Origin: Eremomyces bilateralis CBS 781.70
Taxonomy: Eukaryota > Ascomycota > Dothideomycetes > Eremomycetales > Eremomycetaceae
NCBI RefSeq assembly: GCF_010015585.1
Contig: NW_022985072.1
Location: forward strand, 832,988-896,987
Direction of reading: 5' to 3'
DNA length: 64,000 nt
A program made the position numbers and the translations under genes. Each line of letters opens with the position of its first letter. Within the stretch, counting starts at the first letter, position 1. The notes beneath the pieces were generated by a model. It was given only the letters and a program-made list of their open reading frames with translations, ran no database searches and was not told the origin of the DNA. Shown piece by piece: positions 45,139 through 55,567 of this stretch.

Positions 45139-46350
45139 ATGTCGTCCTCAATCCTCCTCGCTGCTACCGCAGCGCTCTCCCTCTTCAGCTCGGCCTCCGC
45201 GCATTTCCAAATCCAAAAACCAGTTCCCATCACTGGCTCCGCTCCGAAAGATCCCCTCAATCCCAGTGGATCCGATTTCCCGTGTCACGGTGCTGATCTC
45301 TCCAACATCGGCTCGCGAACTAGCATGGCTGTTGGTTCCTCGCAAAATCTCGAGTTCAACCTCGGTGATGGTGCCAATACTGCCGTCCATGGTGGCGGTT
45401 CGTGCCAGCTCAGTGTGACTTACGAGACGGATCAGGCGAAGCTCAAGGACCCCGCTTCCTGGAAGGTCATCTACTCCATCGTTGAGGGGTGCCCGACCAA
45501 CTACTGGTGGAATCTCGACACCGCAGAGAAGTGCACTCCCGGCTCCGACAACGTCAAGTGTGTCAACACATTCGACTTCACCGTTCCGGAGGAGGTGAAG
45601 GATGGCGACGCAATCTTCGCCTGGACCTGGTTCAACAGCCTCGGCAACCGCGAAATGTACATGAACTGCGCCGCCGTGTCCATCTCCGGCGGGAAAGACA
45701 AGCTCGACGAGCTGCCATCCCTGTTCGTCGCCAACATCGGGTCGGTTTCCGGATCGTGCGAGACCGAGCAACTCAAGAACGTCGAATTCCCCGACCCGGG
45801 CAAGTACGTCACAACAAAGAAGCCCGCCGGCCCCGTTCAGTCCCAGTTCCCCAATGCGGTCCCTGCTGGCTGCGGTGCCGCCAAGGCTCCCGCTGGCTAT
45901 GGTTCTCCCGAGCCAACTACCACTCCCGCGCCCGCCAACCCCGGTGGTGTCTTCGCTCCTGCTGCCTCCCCCAACAGCCCCTCTGCTGATCAGGCGGCGC
46001 CGACCCCAACTGCTGCTCCCGTCGTTGCCCAGCCTGCGCCCCAGCAAGCCCAGCAATCGGCTCCCGCTAGCTCTGCTCCCGCCACTCCTGCTGCCCCAGC
46101 CACTCCTGCCGCTCCTGCCGCCGATGCTTCGCAAGGTTCGTGCGTCACGGGCCAGGTCGAGTGCTCGGACACCGGATTCTACTGCATCGACGACGCAACC
46201 TTCGGGCAATGTGCCTGGGGATGCGCGACGCCGATGAAAGTGTCGGAGGGCACCAAGTGCGAGGCGAACGCGGTTACCTGGGCCACGAAGGCCAAGAAGA
46301 GCGTCAGGATCCCTCCGCAAGGCAGGAGATTGCTCTCGATCTTCGGCTAA
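45139..46350 (+). CDS. AA11-like lytic polysaccharide monooxygenase with C-terminal X278-like module
   Basis: AA11 LPMOs are secreted copper enzymes that cleave chitin oxidatively. Single exon, 403 residues. The signal peptide (SSSILLAATAALSLFSSASA) is followed directly by His-Phe-Gln, giving the N-terminal His of the copper histidine brace at residue 21 of the precursor. The second histidine is in AVHGGGSCQLSV, and the axial Tyr region is FAWTWFNSLGNREMYMNCA, all matching AA11. GSDFPCHGA near the start supplies a conserved cysteine. Residues ~240-335 are a Pro/Ala/Thr linker. The last ~60 residues form a Cys-rich module (GSCVTGQVECSDTGFYCID, FGQCAWGCATPMKV, EGTKC) like the X278 module found on some AA11 enzymes. 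The ATG used is the first; the codon usage is strongly C-ending, which suggests high expression. Confidence 0.9.
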   Translation: MSSSILLAATAALSLFSSASAHFQIQKPVPITGSAPKDPLNPSGSDFPCHGADLSNIGSRTSMAVGSSQNLEFNLGDGANTAVHGGGSCQLSVTYETDQAKLKDPASWKVIYSIVEGCPTNYWWNLDTAEKCTPGSDNVKCVNTFDFTVPEEVKDGDAIFAWTWFNSLGNREMYMNCAAVSISGGKDKLDELPSLFVANIGSVSGSCETEQLKNVEFPDPGKYVTTKKPAGPVQSQFPNAVPAGCGAAKAPAGYGSPEPTTTPAPANPGGVFAPAASPNSPSADQAAPTPTAAPVVAQPAPQQAQQSAPASSAPATPAAPATPAAPAADASQGSCVTGQVECSDTGFYCIDDATFGQCAWGCATPMKVSEGTKCEANAVTWATKAKKSVRIPPQGRRLLSIFG

Positions 46351-47204
46351 TCAACCCAACTTTCTCACGGTTTCGCTGGTCGGAGTTTTGAGTAAACGGA
46401 TGTTTGGTTAGGGCCTGGGATCGGTGTGAGAGATTATCTCTACTGGTATGTTCTTCTAAATAAAATTAGTATTCTCCCAATTTCTTGTGCTAACTTTGTT
46501 TCTCATAGTGTGTGTGCATCATGGCGTTCAAGCGAAACTGCGAGAGGTGGCGGGGTTCTTTCCCTTCACGATTTCTTGTCAAAACCTTTTCGGGGTAGCT
46601 CTGCATAGCTTTGCACTGGGTTTGGAGCGAACACTTCTCTTCTTCGTCGATTCTTTTCCATGGTGATTTCGAGGAAGTGGACAACGGACATTGGGCATGA
46701 CGGATACTCGTATCTCGAATTCCACCAGGTCAGCCAGGATATGGCACCAGGAATGTACATACAAAAGGATCAAGCAGTCAATACAGTTGATACCTGGAGC
46801 CACCGGGGTGTGGGCTCGCTGTTCTTAAAAAGCAAACCAAGCCGACAATTCAGTTAAATAAGAACATAACTTGTGCTATTTACTGAACGTGAACATGACT
46901 AGTGTGAGTTGTGACTGCATGAACGTATGACGATGACCTACGGTGATGAAGACTTCGTTGTTGATTCAGCAGTACACGTAGTATGAATGTGTGGGCCACG
47001 TGATGGTCTCAGGGTCTGGCAGGGGAACTGGGAAAGGTACGTACCTGCCTAATGCCGGAGAGGCCCGCCCGGTGATCCTCGGCATTCGTCGTTGAGAATG
47101 GAGATATCAACAATCCATCCATTTAATCCTCACATTGCAGTAATGTAGAATTTGACTTCCTCAACTGTCCTTTCGACCTAAATTTCAACTCCCCGCCGCC
47201 CACC
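46351..47204. promoter_or_regulatory. Intergenic region with CACGTG upstream of dephospho-CoA kinase
   Basis: CACGTG at 46997-47002 is about 200 bp before the next ATG, and GGTACGTACCTGCC follows at about 47036-47049. Otherwise only 3' flank of the LPMO gene and short frames. Confidence 0.35.
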
Positions 47205-48029
47205 ATGCTCATCCTCGGCCTGACTGGCTCCATCGCGACCGGCAAATCCACCGTCTCCAACATCCTCCGCTCCGCACCCTACAACCTCCCCATCATTGAC
47301 GCCGACGTCCTCGCCCGCCAGGTCGTCGAGCCCGGCACCTCCGGATACAATCAAATCCTCGCATACTTCGGGCCCACGACCCCCGATCTCCTGCTCCCCG
47401 GCTCCGAATCCGGTGGCCCCAATGGCCCCGATGGGAAAGGCCGCCCGCTGAACCGCCCCGCGCTGGGTCGACGGGTGTTCGGGAACGAGCCGGACAAGGT
47501 GCGCGACCGGAAGAAGCTGGGGCAGATCATCCATCCGGCGGTGCAGCGGGAGATGTGGAAAGCGTTATTATACTATTATCTGACGGGGCGTTGGTGCGTG
47601 GTAGTGGACGTGCCGCTGCTGTTTGAGGGGGGCATGGACGCGATTTGTGGGTCGGTGATGGTGGTCGCAGTGAAGGATCCGGCGGTGCAAATGCAGAGGT
47701 TGATGGATCGAGACTCGTTTTTGACGGAGGAGGATGCGAAGAATCGGGTGATGAGTCAGGGGGACGTGAGGGAGAAGGCGAAGAGGTGTGAGGCTCGGGG
47801 GAAGGGGAGAGGGGTGGTGGTGTGGAATGATGGAGGTATAGAGGATTTGAAGAGTGAGATAGCTCGAGCAATGACAGAGGTACAGAGTGGGAGCCCGAAA
47901 TGGTGGGCTTGGCTACTCCTGCTTTGTCCTCCCATGGGGGTTGGGGCGGGGTTGTACACGTATTTACGGACTTGGATCATTAGAAGGGAGTATTTAAAAG
48001 CGCAGGCGAAGGAGACGGCAAAGTTATGA
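47205..48029 (+). CDS. cab5: Dephospho-CoA kinase
   Basis: Catalyses the last step of coenzyme A synthesis, ATP-dependent phosphorylation of the 3'-hydroxyl of dephospho-CoA. Single exon, 274 residues. The P-loop GLTGSIATGKST is at residues 5-16. It is followed by the substrate-binding segment IIDADVLARQVVEPG, the lid-type region RRVFGNEPDKVRDRKKLGQIIHPAV, and the strand VVVDVPLLFEGGMD, all hallmarks of CoaE. Near 165-185 is RLMDRDSFLTEEDAKNRVMSQ, the conserved Arg-rich block. The region 66-85 carries a Gly/Pro insert relative to bacterial enzymes. Unlike bacterial CoaE it ends in a hydrophobic span (WWAWLLLLCPPMGVGAGLYT) and a basic tail, consistent with membrane attachment seen in fungal homologues. 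The ATG is in a CACCATGC context. Confidence 0.93.
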   Translation: MLILGLTGSIATGKSTVSNILRSAPYNLPIIDADVLARQVVEPGTSGYNQILAYFGPTTPDLLLPGSESGGPNGPDGKGRPLNRPALGRRVFGNEPDKVRDRKKLGQIIHPAVQREMWKALLYYYLTGRWCVVVDVPLLFEGGMDAICGSVMVVAVKDPAVQMQRLMDRDSFLTEEDAKNRVMSQGDVREKAKRCEARGKGRGVVVWNDGGIEDLKSEIARAMTEVQSGSPKWWAWLLLLCPPMGVGAGLYTYLRTWIIRREYLKAQAKETAKL

Positions 48030-48266
48030 TAGATGCCCTGTGATGGCTCTATCATAAGGGCAAGGAGTTGAAGCAAAGTATCCGATTCATTTTAGTTACC
48101 GTACGGTACACAACCCAGAACCCCAGTATTCAGCATGGGAAAGCTGCCGCTTGAGACATCACCAACTGTCAAGTCATTCGCAATGATTTCCTACGTCCCC
48201 TTTGAAACATGGCCGTTGGCCGTTGGCCGTTATTGCCAACATATTGAGGCGTAGTTTGAGGCCCTT

Positions 48267-49739
48267 TCACAACATTTCTTTGTTGCCTCTGGTATTCTCG
48301 TCGAAACTACCGCCCTCCAACCCGCCGTTGCTTGAACCGGAGCTTGTGCTTGCTTTAGGCAAGGATTGAAGCTCGGTCACCATGGTCCCAGGAGCCGTAT
48401 CAATTGCGTCTTCGACGGTAACAACCACGTCGGTGGTGACCTGCATGCCTGTCGTTGGGATCGGTGCAGACGAAGTTGTGCTTGTCACCCAGCTCTGTTT
48501 GTAAGGGTTCAAGAACGGAGGGAGCACATTTGCCCACCCCTTGGAGTTACTCAGGTCGGCAGGACTGGCAACCCTAGGGCGCTTCAACAACAGGCGCGGG
48601 AAGAACCGCTGCACAAGTGGCTTCAGGGAGATCAGGCTTGCGCATATGATACCAACATTTGCCTCTACGGCAGACCAGACAACAGCAGCGACGCCAGCAT
48701 CTAGAATACTTGTAAGCAAGTGTGCATACGAAACGACTGTGGACCGGTCTTTGCTCGCACTTACTGGTTCCTTCCTTCCGGCCTGAAAAAGCTTGAACGA
48801 GCGTGAGCCTGAGTGTCGCGACAACACAGACGCTTGGTTGAGTGTTAGCAAACGTTCTATGCAACGAATGATTAGTTACACTCACGTTCCGCCAAGGCCG
48901 AAGATCACTAGGACGGTGTTCATCTGCCTCTTCGGCAACTGCAACTGCTTCACAACCGGCATGGGGAGAATCCAGATGATGAGGTCAGCGAGTAGGTTCA
49001 CGCCCGCGGAGGTGAGCCAGTACACATTGAACGACATGCACGTGCCTTCAATGTCCATGGACCAGTACTTTGCAATGGGAACACACACAGTTCCACCACC
49101 TGCAATTCCCCATAGGGCTGCGAGGGTCAGGAGACCATAGAGTGCGTAACACCAACCTTGGACAATCGGGCAGCCCCAAAAGATACGGCAGTACTGGGTC
49201 ACGATAGAGGTCTTGGTCAGGTTGACAGTAGCATGGTAGAGAATGTTGGAACTGATGAGCAGCTAGATGATCCAGTCAGTCAAAGTCTCAAGTCTCGGCG
49301 TTCAAGTCTCGGCGTTCAGGGGTAAACGATGATGATGATAGGGAGCGATGAGACGTACCTTTGCAGTGATGGGACGGATTGCATGCTCGATATCAGCGAC
49401 GCCGAACTTGACTTCTTCGTTCCTCATGTACTCTAGCAATTTTGTTAATCATTGTGTGATCATGGAATTCCCACTGAGAAGAGTGAGGTACTTACGAGCA
49501 GTGATGACTGCAGTCATCCCGATGCTCACCAGCATAGACGCGGTTAGGATGAAATCTTCAGGGCCGACATGATGAAGGATATAGACCCTAGTAGCCCATC
49601 TCGCAATGATAAACAGAAGAGCAAGAGCAGTAATGACAAGGACGGGTGCCACTGCTGCAGCACGTAGCTCATGGCCACTGTCAATTGATCGGGCCACAGC
49701 CCGGGGCATAGGAGATTCTGGGTTCATGATTCGAACCAT
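48267..49739 (-). CDS. Fungal rhodopsin-fold integral membrane protein (PTH11-related)
   Basis: The family (Fung_rhodopsin domain) comprises seven-span proteins related to the PTH11 receptor; ligands are mostly unknown. Five exons on the minus strand (49739-49496, 49432-49359, 49262-48886, 48832-48765, 48700-48267) join in phase to 398 residues. Landmarks: span 1 VAPVLVITALALLFIIARWATR, GPEDFILTASMLVSIG, then FGVADIEHAIRPITAKLLIS and NLTKTSIVTQYCRIF, the extracellular C-x-C region, GVNLLADLIIWILPMPVVKQLQLPKRQ, VIFGLGGTVCVVATLRL and VWSAVEANVGIICASLISLKPL. Each matches the conserved order of the domain. The last ~110 residues are a Ser/Thr-rich cytosolic tail. There is no N-terminal CFEM domain, so it belongs to the non-CFEM subgroup. 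Exon 4 is only 68 nt. Intron 2 carries a 14-bp tandem AAGTCTCGGCGTTC. Confidence 0.9.
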
Positions 49740-52700
49740 GCGAGAAGCGGAGACAAGGAAGAAGTTGTTGTGAAAGGAAGGCGGATGGGGTAAAGTAGAG
49801 AGAAGAGGGGGAGATGAAGAGGGAGGGGAGGTGGGGAGGAAGTAGAGAAGTGGTAGAGAGGAGAGTAGAGAAGGAAAACTGAGAATATTAACCCATTTGT
49901 GTGGAGGTCAATTACTCACTAGAGTTTCGGTGTTGTTATTGGATTATTTTGATATGGCCAACTTTATGTGAGGTTTCGCAGAGAGGATGTCCTCAGGCAA
50001 GCTAGACTGCAATAGATGTGATATCGGACGGGCCTGGGCGGTTGCCGCGATTTACACTCCAAGGAGCGTAGGCCCCAAGCATGTGTTCTAATAACACAAA
50101 GATGCTTTTCATGGTTCAGAGGGCATTGTGAAAGTGACAGGATACTGGCTGTGGCGAGTCTCCATGCCGCTTGGAACCAAATACCCCCCTTGCCTTAGAG
50201 ATTGGATAGTACTCTTGGTTCAAGGCAATGGAGAGAAAGGACTGAACAGAAAGCCGAACCACACTTGGATCATTAGCTCGCTTGATCCTAGGAGCAAATC
50301 ACATGAATATCTACCTTTTGTAATAGACTTGCATAGAATTTCCTAAATGGAATGAATATCATCGTTAGGGTTAGCGTTCGAGGACCACAGCCTAGCGGCA
50401 GCATTCGATATATTATTGAATAGGGCCATTTGGCCTTCCAATCATCGAAGCCGCTCGCCATTGAGAAGATATAGTTTGGCATGAGCTTCAAGTACTCAAC
50501 AGCTTTTGGTAAATCAGCAGTCTGCTGAATATGATGCTAAAGTTCACTGAACCAACTCATGGTTTTCCTCAACTTTGGAACCAAAAGCACAGGCAACCTA
50601 TTATGTTGGAGACTGAAGTCTAGGTACTTCTGTCTGCAAACGGGTGCAGTGAGGTCCTGACACGTAACAAGAAACAGTCTCCATCATTCTTGGAAGCAAT
50701 CCGTTTAAAGATAAAGCAATGCGAACCATTGGCAAACTGGATCGGCGGTAGTAAGGCGGATATAGCTTGCAAACCGCGGCAATTTTAGTCTAATAGATCA
50801 ATATACGCCTATGATAACAAAGGCAAAATGCAGCTATGCATTCGTCATTGAAATTGAGAGCAGCATAGTGATTGGTGCTAGCAAAATAATCCAATTTCCC
50901 TTGCAGAGTATGGATTAGTCGCTCTGCCGCGATGTACTCATGTGTCGTTTGACATGGCTCCGCCAGGACGGTTCAGTGTAACACTCCATAGACCATGAGT
51001 ATCGCTTAGAGATGAGCTCTTCACAAGAGCCAGGGCACCATAATCGCCATTTTGTGATGCTCGCAGGCCAAGGAAATGGGGATAAATTATATGGAAACAT
51101 CATACTATATATAGTTCAGTCCATCCGTGTCACTACCCGAAAAGGGGGTCGGCCAAATCGAATGAACTTCGATCTACAACTGCATTGGCTCCTGATACAG
51201 TCCCTTGTAGTTGAAGCTGATGGCGGGACTTGTATCGCTCGGTGCCTATTGGAGTGCTTTAGGGGTAAAATCGATATTATAAGGGAGGAGCTGTGGTTGC
51301 TTGGAGGTAACCCCGATTGCATCAGCTGTTGATTAGATCCCTAGGAAGGGAGGTATCTAATAAGACTGGAGTTACGTTTGTCGCAGCCAAGGGACTAAAC
51401 TCCTTTTGCATCATTTTAAATTCTTTGTAGTATCTAGAACTGTTGTCACCTCCGCCCCTCCCAAGTCCGAAAGAGAACAGGAGGCAAGGGGTACAAGGCG
51501 ACAAAGACGACTAGGATCTTGCTTGCACTTCCAATTGAAGTTGCATCCGATGAAGCATCCTCTCTCATAATCTTCAGTGCTTGCAGTGTCTAGAACCGTT
51601 CTCATCTCCACCCGTGCCGTTAGAGCATGGGACGACAAGATACCATCGGCGCCTGAATGGTGCCTTCGCATCATGATCCGTTTGTTTATGATCCTTTCGT
51701 TCTTCCCCAAACTCAAGTTGGTGGTTATGTTCGCCACAGTTCCCCAAGGAAACATGCAAACAGGTAGTCAGACATCTTAGCCGAGCGACAGGAGCCAAGT
51801 CTTCTAAGACGCAATTTCAGAGCCGATTTTTCGCATTGAAAACATCCGAGCAACTTCTGATCTTGCTCCCACAGTTTTCTCCCCCGGTGTTCACCAGTGG
51901 CAGGCGTCAAAGGCGACTGAAGCTGTTTTTGGTGTCGTACTTTCGCTTCCAAGCATGGAACCATCATACAAGGAAAATCTCTAGTCAGGACTTGTTCGGG
52001 ACCATCACTGTCTGCACCGTGTTGTGCCCTTAGACTAGCGCTGGCCAGTCCTTTGAAGGCAATTGGATGCAGGGTGGACTTTTAGAGTCGCGCTTTCGCT
52101 CCCGAGCCTCTCTGAATCTTCAGTTCCTCATATCACGTTCCAGCTTGAGTGTTCAGATGTATTCCTGTTTCTCCAACAGACATATGCAGCTAAGCACCCG
52201 GGTGGGCGCATGAACGTGTGGCGTGCGGTAGGGGTGAACTGCTCAGGCGGCCAGAGATCCAGTGAGTTGGGGAGTCGTGTTGGGTGTCGTGCTTTCCCAA
52301 TTTTAGGAGATATCTGACGGCAGGAACCATATAGTATCTAGATGTTATGACTCGGACAACTCTTCGAATATCCCACACTCCTCGTCCCTGGATTCGGCTT
52401 TATAAAGGGACCTACAAGTATATTCGAATCCAATATTGCACTCACAGGAATTGAATGAAAATTCGCTAACAATAGGCAGACTTTTAGATAACAAGGCTTG
52501 GAGACCAAACGGAGCAAACATGATATACTCTGCAAGGAAGCGGACCTGGATAACAGGACTTGGACACCAAACACAGCAAGCATGAAAAACTCTACAAGGA
52601 AGCAGACATCGACTTGATATGAAAACCATAATTAGGAATGCTAAGTGACTTACTGACTGGCATGTATGCAGGTGCTTCCTAGATCATAGACCTGAAAAAT

Positions 52701-54229
52701 CGCTCACGGTGCACAGGAGCCCTCGAAGAAGGCAAATTTATGGTCTCACAAATGAAACCTCCGCTTACTGGCCCGAGATCCGACTATCGGTGCGACTTGG
52801 CTCCATCGACCGCAAACGGTGCCAAAATCCTTGGAGCTGGACTCCGCTGTCAAGCAAGTTAACTCGATCAGCTTGTGCTTATGTGGGAAGAATCAAAGGC
52901 CTGAAAAACAGCGCTCGAAATGCGATATGTCACGTACCCGGTTGTTTGGGACAAGATCGAAGTACCCGCCTTGTCCACACGATCCACTCTCCAGTTCAGT
53001 GAATGGCCCATCACGGGAAGTAGCATGCGTGGAGTCGACGGCACATGTCACCCGAAGACGTGTGTCCCGCAATAGCAACGCTTCATGCGAAAGTGGTGAG
53101 TATGATTTGTCATGTTGACCGATGGAGTGGCGGATATGGCGACTGATTTTCTACACCTGGTTAGAATTACGGTGAGGGGAATTGGAGTATTTGATATACT
53201 TACATGTCTCAGATCCGGGGAATAGAAATATTCCTCCATTCGTAAAGTGGGGACACAAACATCCGGACCGACACTTGTATATCCGCTGCTTCAGATACGT
53301 GTACCTGGCCGCGTGCCTGGGATCGCCGTGGGTTCACATCCCTTCCGCAATGGAGTTAGTGTGGCACCAAATTCTTAAGTATCGAGGACATCGAGTTCTC
53401 AGGTTTTCGAGTCTGAATGTTGGTTGTTGCATTGCGCGGATGTGCAGATCATTCAGTCACGTCAAAGAGACACGTGCTTGTGACGTGCGGTCGAGACGGT
53501 GAACGACTGACACCTCTCAGGAGAATTAGCAGCCAGTCTGCTTCCGACCAAGGGAAAAGGATGAAAGCCGCTGCCATTAGGGGATGAGGGACGGAGGAAG
53601 CAACTCAGTCGCCTTTCCATGTCCCTATATGTGCTCGCAGCTCCGCTCGCCTTCTTCTCAGGTATGTTTGCAAACATTGTATTCTGAATTTCCTCCACGT
53701 GCATTGTTGGCAAGCCTGGTACCGCCTCAGGCGGCAACTGGAAGTGCACGCAAGGCGATGCACTGATACAACTACTATTCACCCACCATCCAACTCTAGA
53801 TGATCTAACCAACAGAAATTCAGTCTTTAGACCCCCGGCTGCTCCTCTCCGAGCATTGGTGAGCGTTCACCATTGCCATCGGCAGTTGTCTTGATTTTGG
53901 CGTTGAGCTTCGGAACGAATTCAGTTATACAACTTCTTTCGAATGAAGCTCCAGACTTCACACATCAGGATGGTACAATCGCACAACCATGCTGTGCGGA
54001 ACCAGTGGTATACCGTTCCCATGCTGAGTGTCAGAGGCAACTGCTGATATGCACAGTTTCAGGAGGCATAAGTGCCGAAACGAAGATCGGACAGGGCACT
54101 ACGCATATTTCAGTGCCTCGGATTGCCTTGAAGGGCGAGAGACCAGAGACAGAGGGAACGCTCCTTCCCGTGGAGTGCCTCAACAGGAGCGTAGCGTTGT
54201 GGTCAGGCGACACTCTCGACACCAACAAG
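49740..54229. other. 4.5-kb region without a recognised gene
   Basis: The first 200 bases are a purine-rich tract (minus-strand C/T-rich leader of the rhodopsin-fold gene). Near 51420-51620 two similar stretches occur (TAGTATCTAGAACTGTTGTC and AGTGTCTAGAACCGTTCTC, each followed by ACCTCC/ATCTCCACC), suggesting an old duplication. A 62-bp tandem repeat is at 52429-52620. The frame leading into the TmpA-like gene is open from at least 53873 but without an ATG. Confidence 0.5.
52429..52620 (+). repeat. Diverged 62-bp tandem repeat, about three copies
   Basis: Copies 2 and 3 start near 52491 and 52553 and share CTTGGAGACCAAAC / CTTGGACACCAAAC, GCAAACATGATA / GCAAGCATGAAA and CTCTGCAAGGAAGCGGAC / CTCTACAAGGAAGCAGAC. 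A third, weaker copy precedes them (GGCAGACTTTTAGATAACA against AGCGGACCTGGATAACA). The period is not a multiple of three, so a coding role is unlikely. Confidence 0.75.
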
Positions 54230-55567
54230 ATGGACTTGGAGAAAAACGGAACGGAACTACCTCCTAAGCAAGGTTTTCGACTGACACGAGCATTTCGGTT
54301 CGATTACGTGACGACGTACCGAGCCCTGTTCTCGACAGTTTCGCTGGCGAATATAATCGCCATGGCCATCGTATTGACCAACTGTGAAAGACAGGATGGC
54401 TGGAAGTTCAACGATATACTTGGCACCGCTGTCGCCGCCAATGCTACCGCGGCGATTATCTGTCGCAACGAGCTCTTCGTCAACCTTCTCTTCAGTATTG
54501 CCACCGCGGTGCCGCGTTCTGCCCCGATCCGGATCCGGAAGCGAGTGTGCCAGGTCTACCATTATGGTGGTATCCACAGCAGTGCCGCCGCAGCAGCGAC
54601 AGGGTGGTATATCGCGTTGGCCGCTTCGACGGCGTACACAACCCGCTTCAATCGAACCCTACGCGGCTGGACTATCGTGTCCTTATCCTCAAGCATCGCT
54701 TGCATTCTTGTCATGATGTGTATTTCAGCCATGCCTTTCATTCGATCCAACTTGCACAATTGTTTCGAGCGCATTCACCGATTCGGCGGCTGGATATGCA
54801 TAGTTCTCTTCTACACTCAATTCTTTCTCTCCACCATCTGGTTCCCCGATACCAGCACTGGCTCCACGATCATCAAAAGACCCGCGTTCTGGCTCTTAGC
54901 GGTCACCACAGCTTGCATAATCTGGCCGTGGATCAACACGCGAAAGAGGCCGGCAAAAGTGGAAAAGCTCTCGCCGCATGCCATCCGTGTCCACTTCCGA
55001 GGTCTCGTCCATTCGTGCATGGGAATCCGCATCGCCATTAACCCGTTGAACCAACATCATGCGTTCGCAACCATTCCCGAAATGGAAAACGATTATCCGA
55101 GTTTCAGCGTAATAATTTCCAACGCCGGTGATTGGACACATCGGATCATTACTTCGCCGCCGTCTCATTTCTGGATTCGGGGACTGCCAGTCTTCGGGGT
55201 CCTTCGCCTAGCAACCATATTCAGCCCGGTGCTAGTGGTGGCGACAGGTTCTGGCATCGGTCCATGCCTCGGATTGTTCGTCAATGCTCCTCACCTCAAA
55301 TGCCGGGTACTTTGGGTGACGAGAAGCCCTGAGAGCATGTTCGGCAGCCGAATCATTCAGAGCGTCCTCCAGGCAGATCCAAATGCTATCATTATCGATA
55401 CCGGCGTCTCTAGGAGACCGGATCTCATCAAGACAACCTATGAACTCTATGTCGAGTCAAATGCTGAGGCGGTATTCTGCATATCGAATCAGAAGTCGAC
55501 AAGGGAGGTGGTTGGGGCGATGGAGAGGCGCGGCGTTCCTGCGTACGGCCCAATATGGGATTCATAA
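54230..55567 (+). CDS. tmpA: TmpA-like membrane flavoprotein
   Basis: TmpA of Aspergillus nidulans is a membrane flavoprotein of the ferric-reductase-like superfamily that affects conidiation. Single exon. The in-frame ATG at 54230 (MDLEKNGTELPP) gives 445 residues and fits the family's start; the frame is open further upstream but without ATG. Several hydrophobic spans lie in the first half (LFSTVSLANIIAMAIVLTNC, IALAASTAYTT, WTIVSLSSSIACILVMMCI, FGGWICIVLFYTQFFLS, FWLLAVTTACIIWPW). The soluble part has the NAD-binding glycine motif VVATGSGIGPCLGLF, then RVLWVTRSPESMFG, the segment IIIDTGVSRRPDLIK, FCISNQKSTREVV and the family's end GVPAYGPIWDS. No heme-binding His pair typical of ferric reductases is obvious. 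Substrate unknown; intact. Confidence 0.85.
   Translation: MDLEKNGTELPPKQGFRLTRAFRFDYVTTYRALFSTVSLANIIAMAIVLTNCERQDGWKFNDILGTAVAANATAAIICRNELFVNLLFSIATAVPRSAPIRIRKRVCQVYHYGGIHSSAAAAATGWYIALAASTAYTTRFNRTLRGWTIVSLSSSIACILVMMCISAMPFIRSNLHNCFERIHRFGGWICIVLFYTQFFLSTIWFPDTSTGSTIIKRPAFWLLAVTTACIIWPWINTRKRPAKVEKLSPHAIRVHFRGLVHSCMGIRIAINPLNQHHAFATIPEMENDYPSFSVIISNAGDWTHRIITSPPSHFWIRGLPVFGVLRLATIFSPVLVVATGSGIGPCLGLFVNAPHLKCRVLWVTRSPESMFGSRIIQSVLQADPNAIIIDTGVSRRPDLIKTTYELYVESNAEAVFCISNQKSTREVVGAMERRGVPAYGPIWDS

Noticed and set aside
45148-46320. 390-codon minus-strand open frame opposite the LPMO gene
   Set aside because: It mirrors the GC-rich third positions of the LPMO gene and is low-complexity Gly/Arg/Ser sequence without a domain; it is a shadow.
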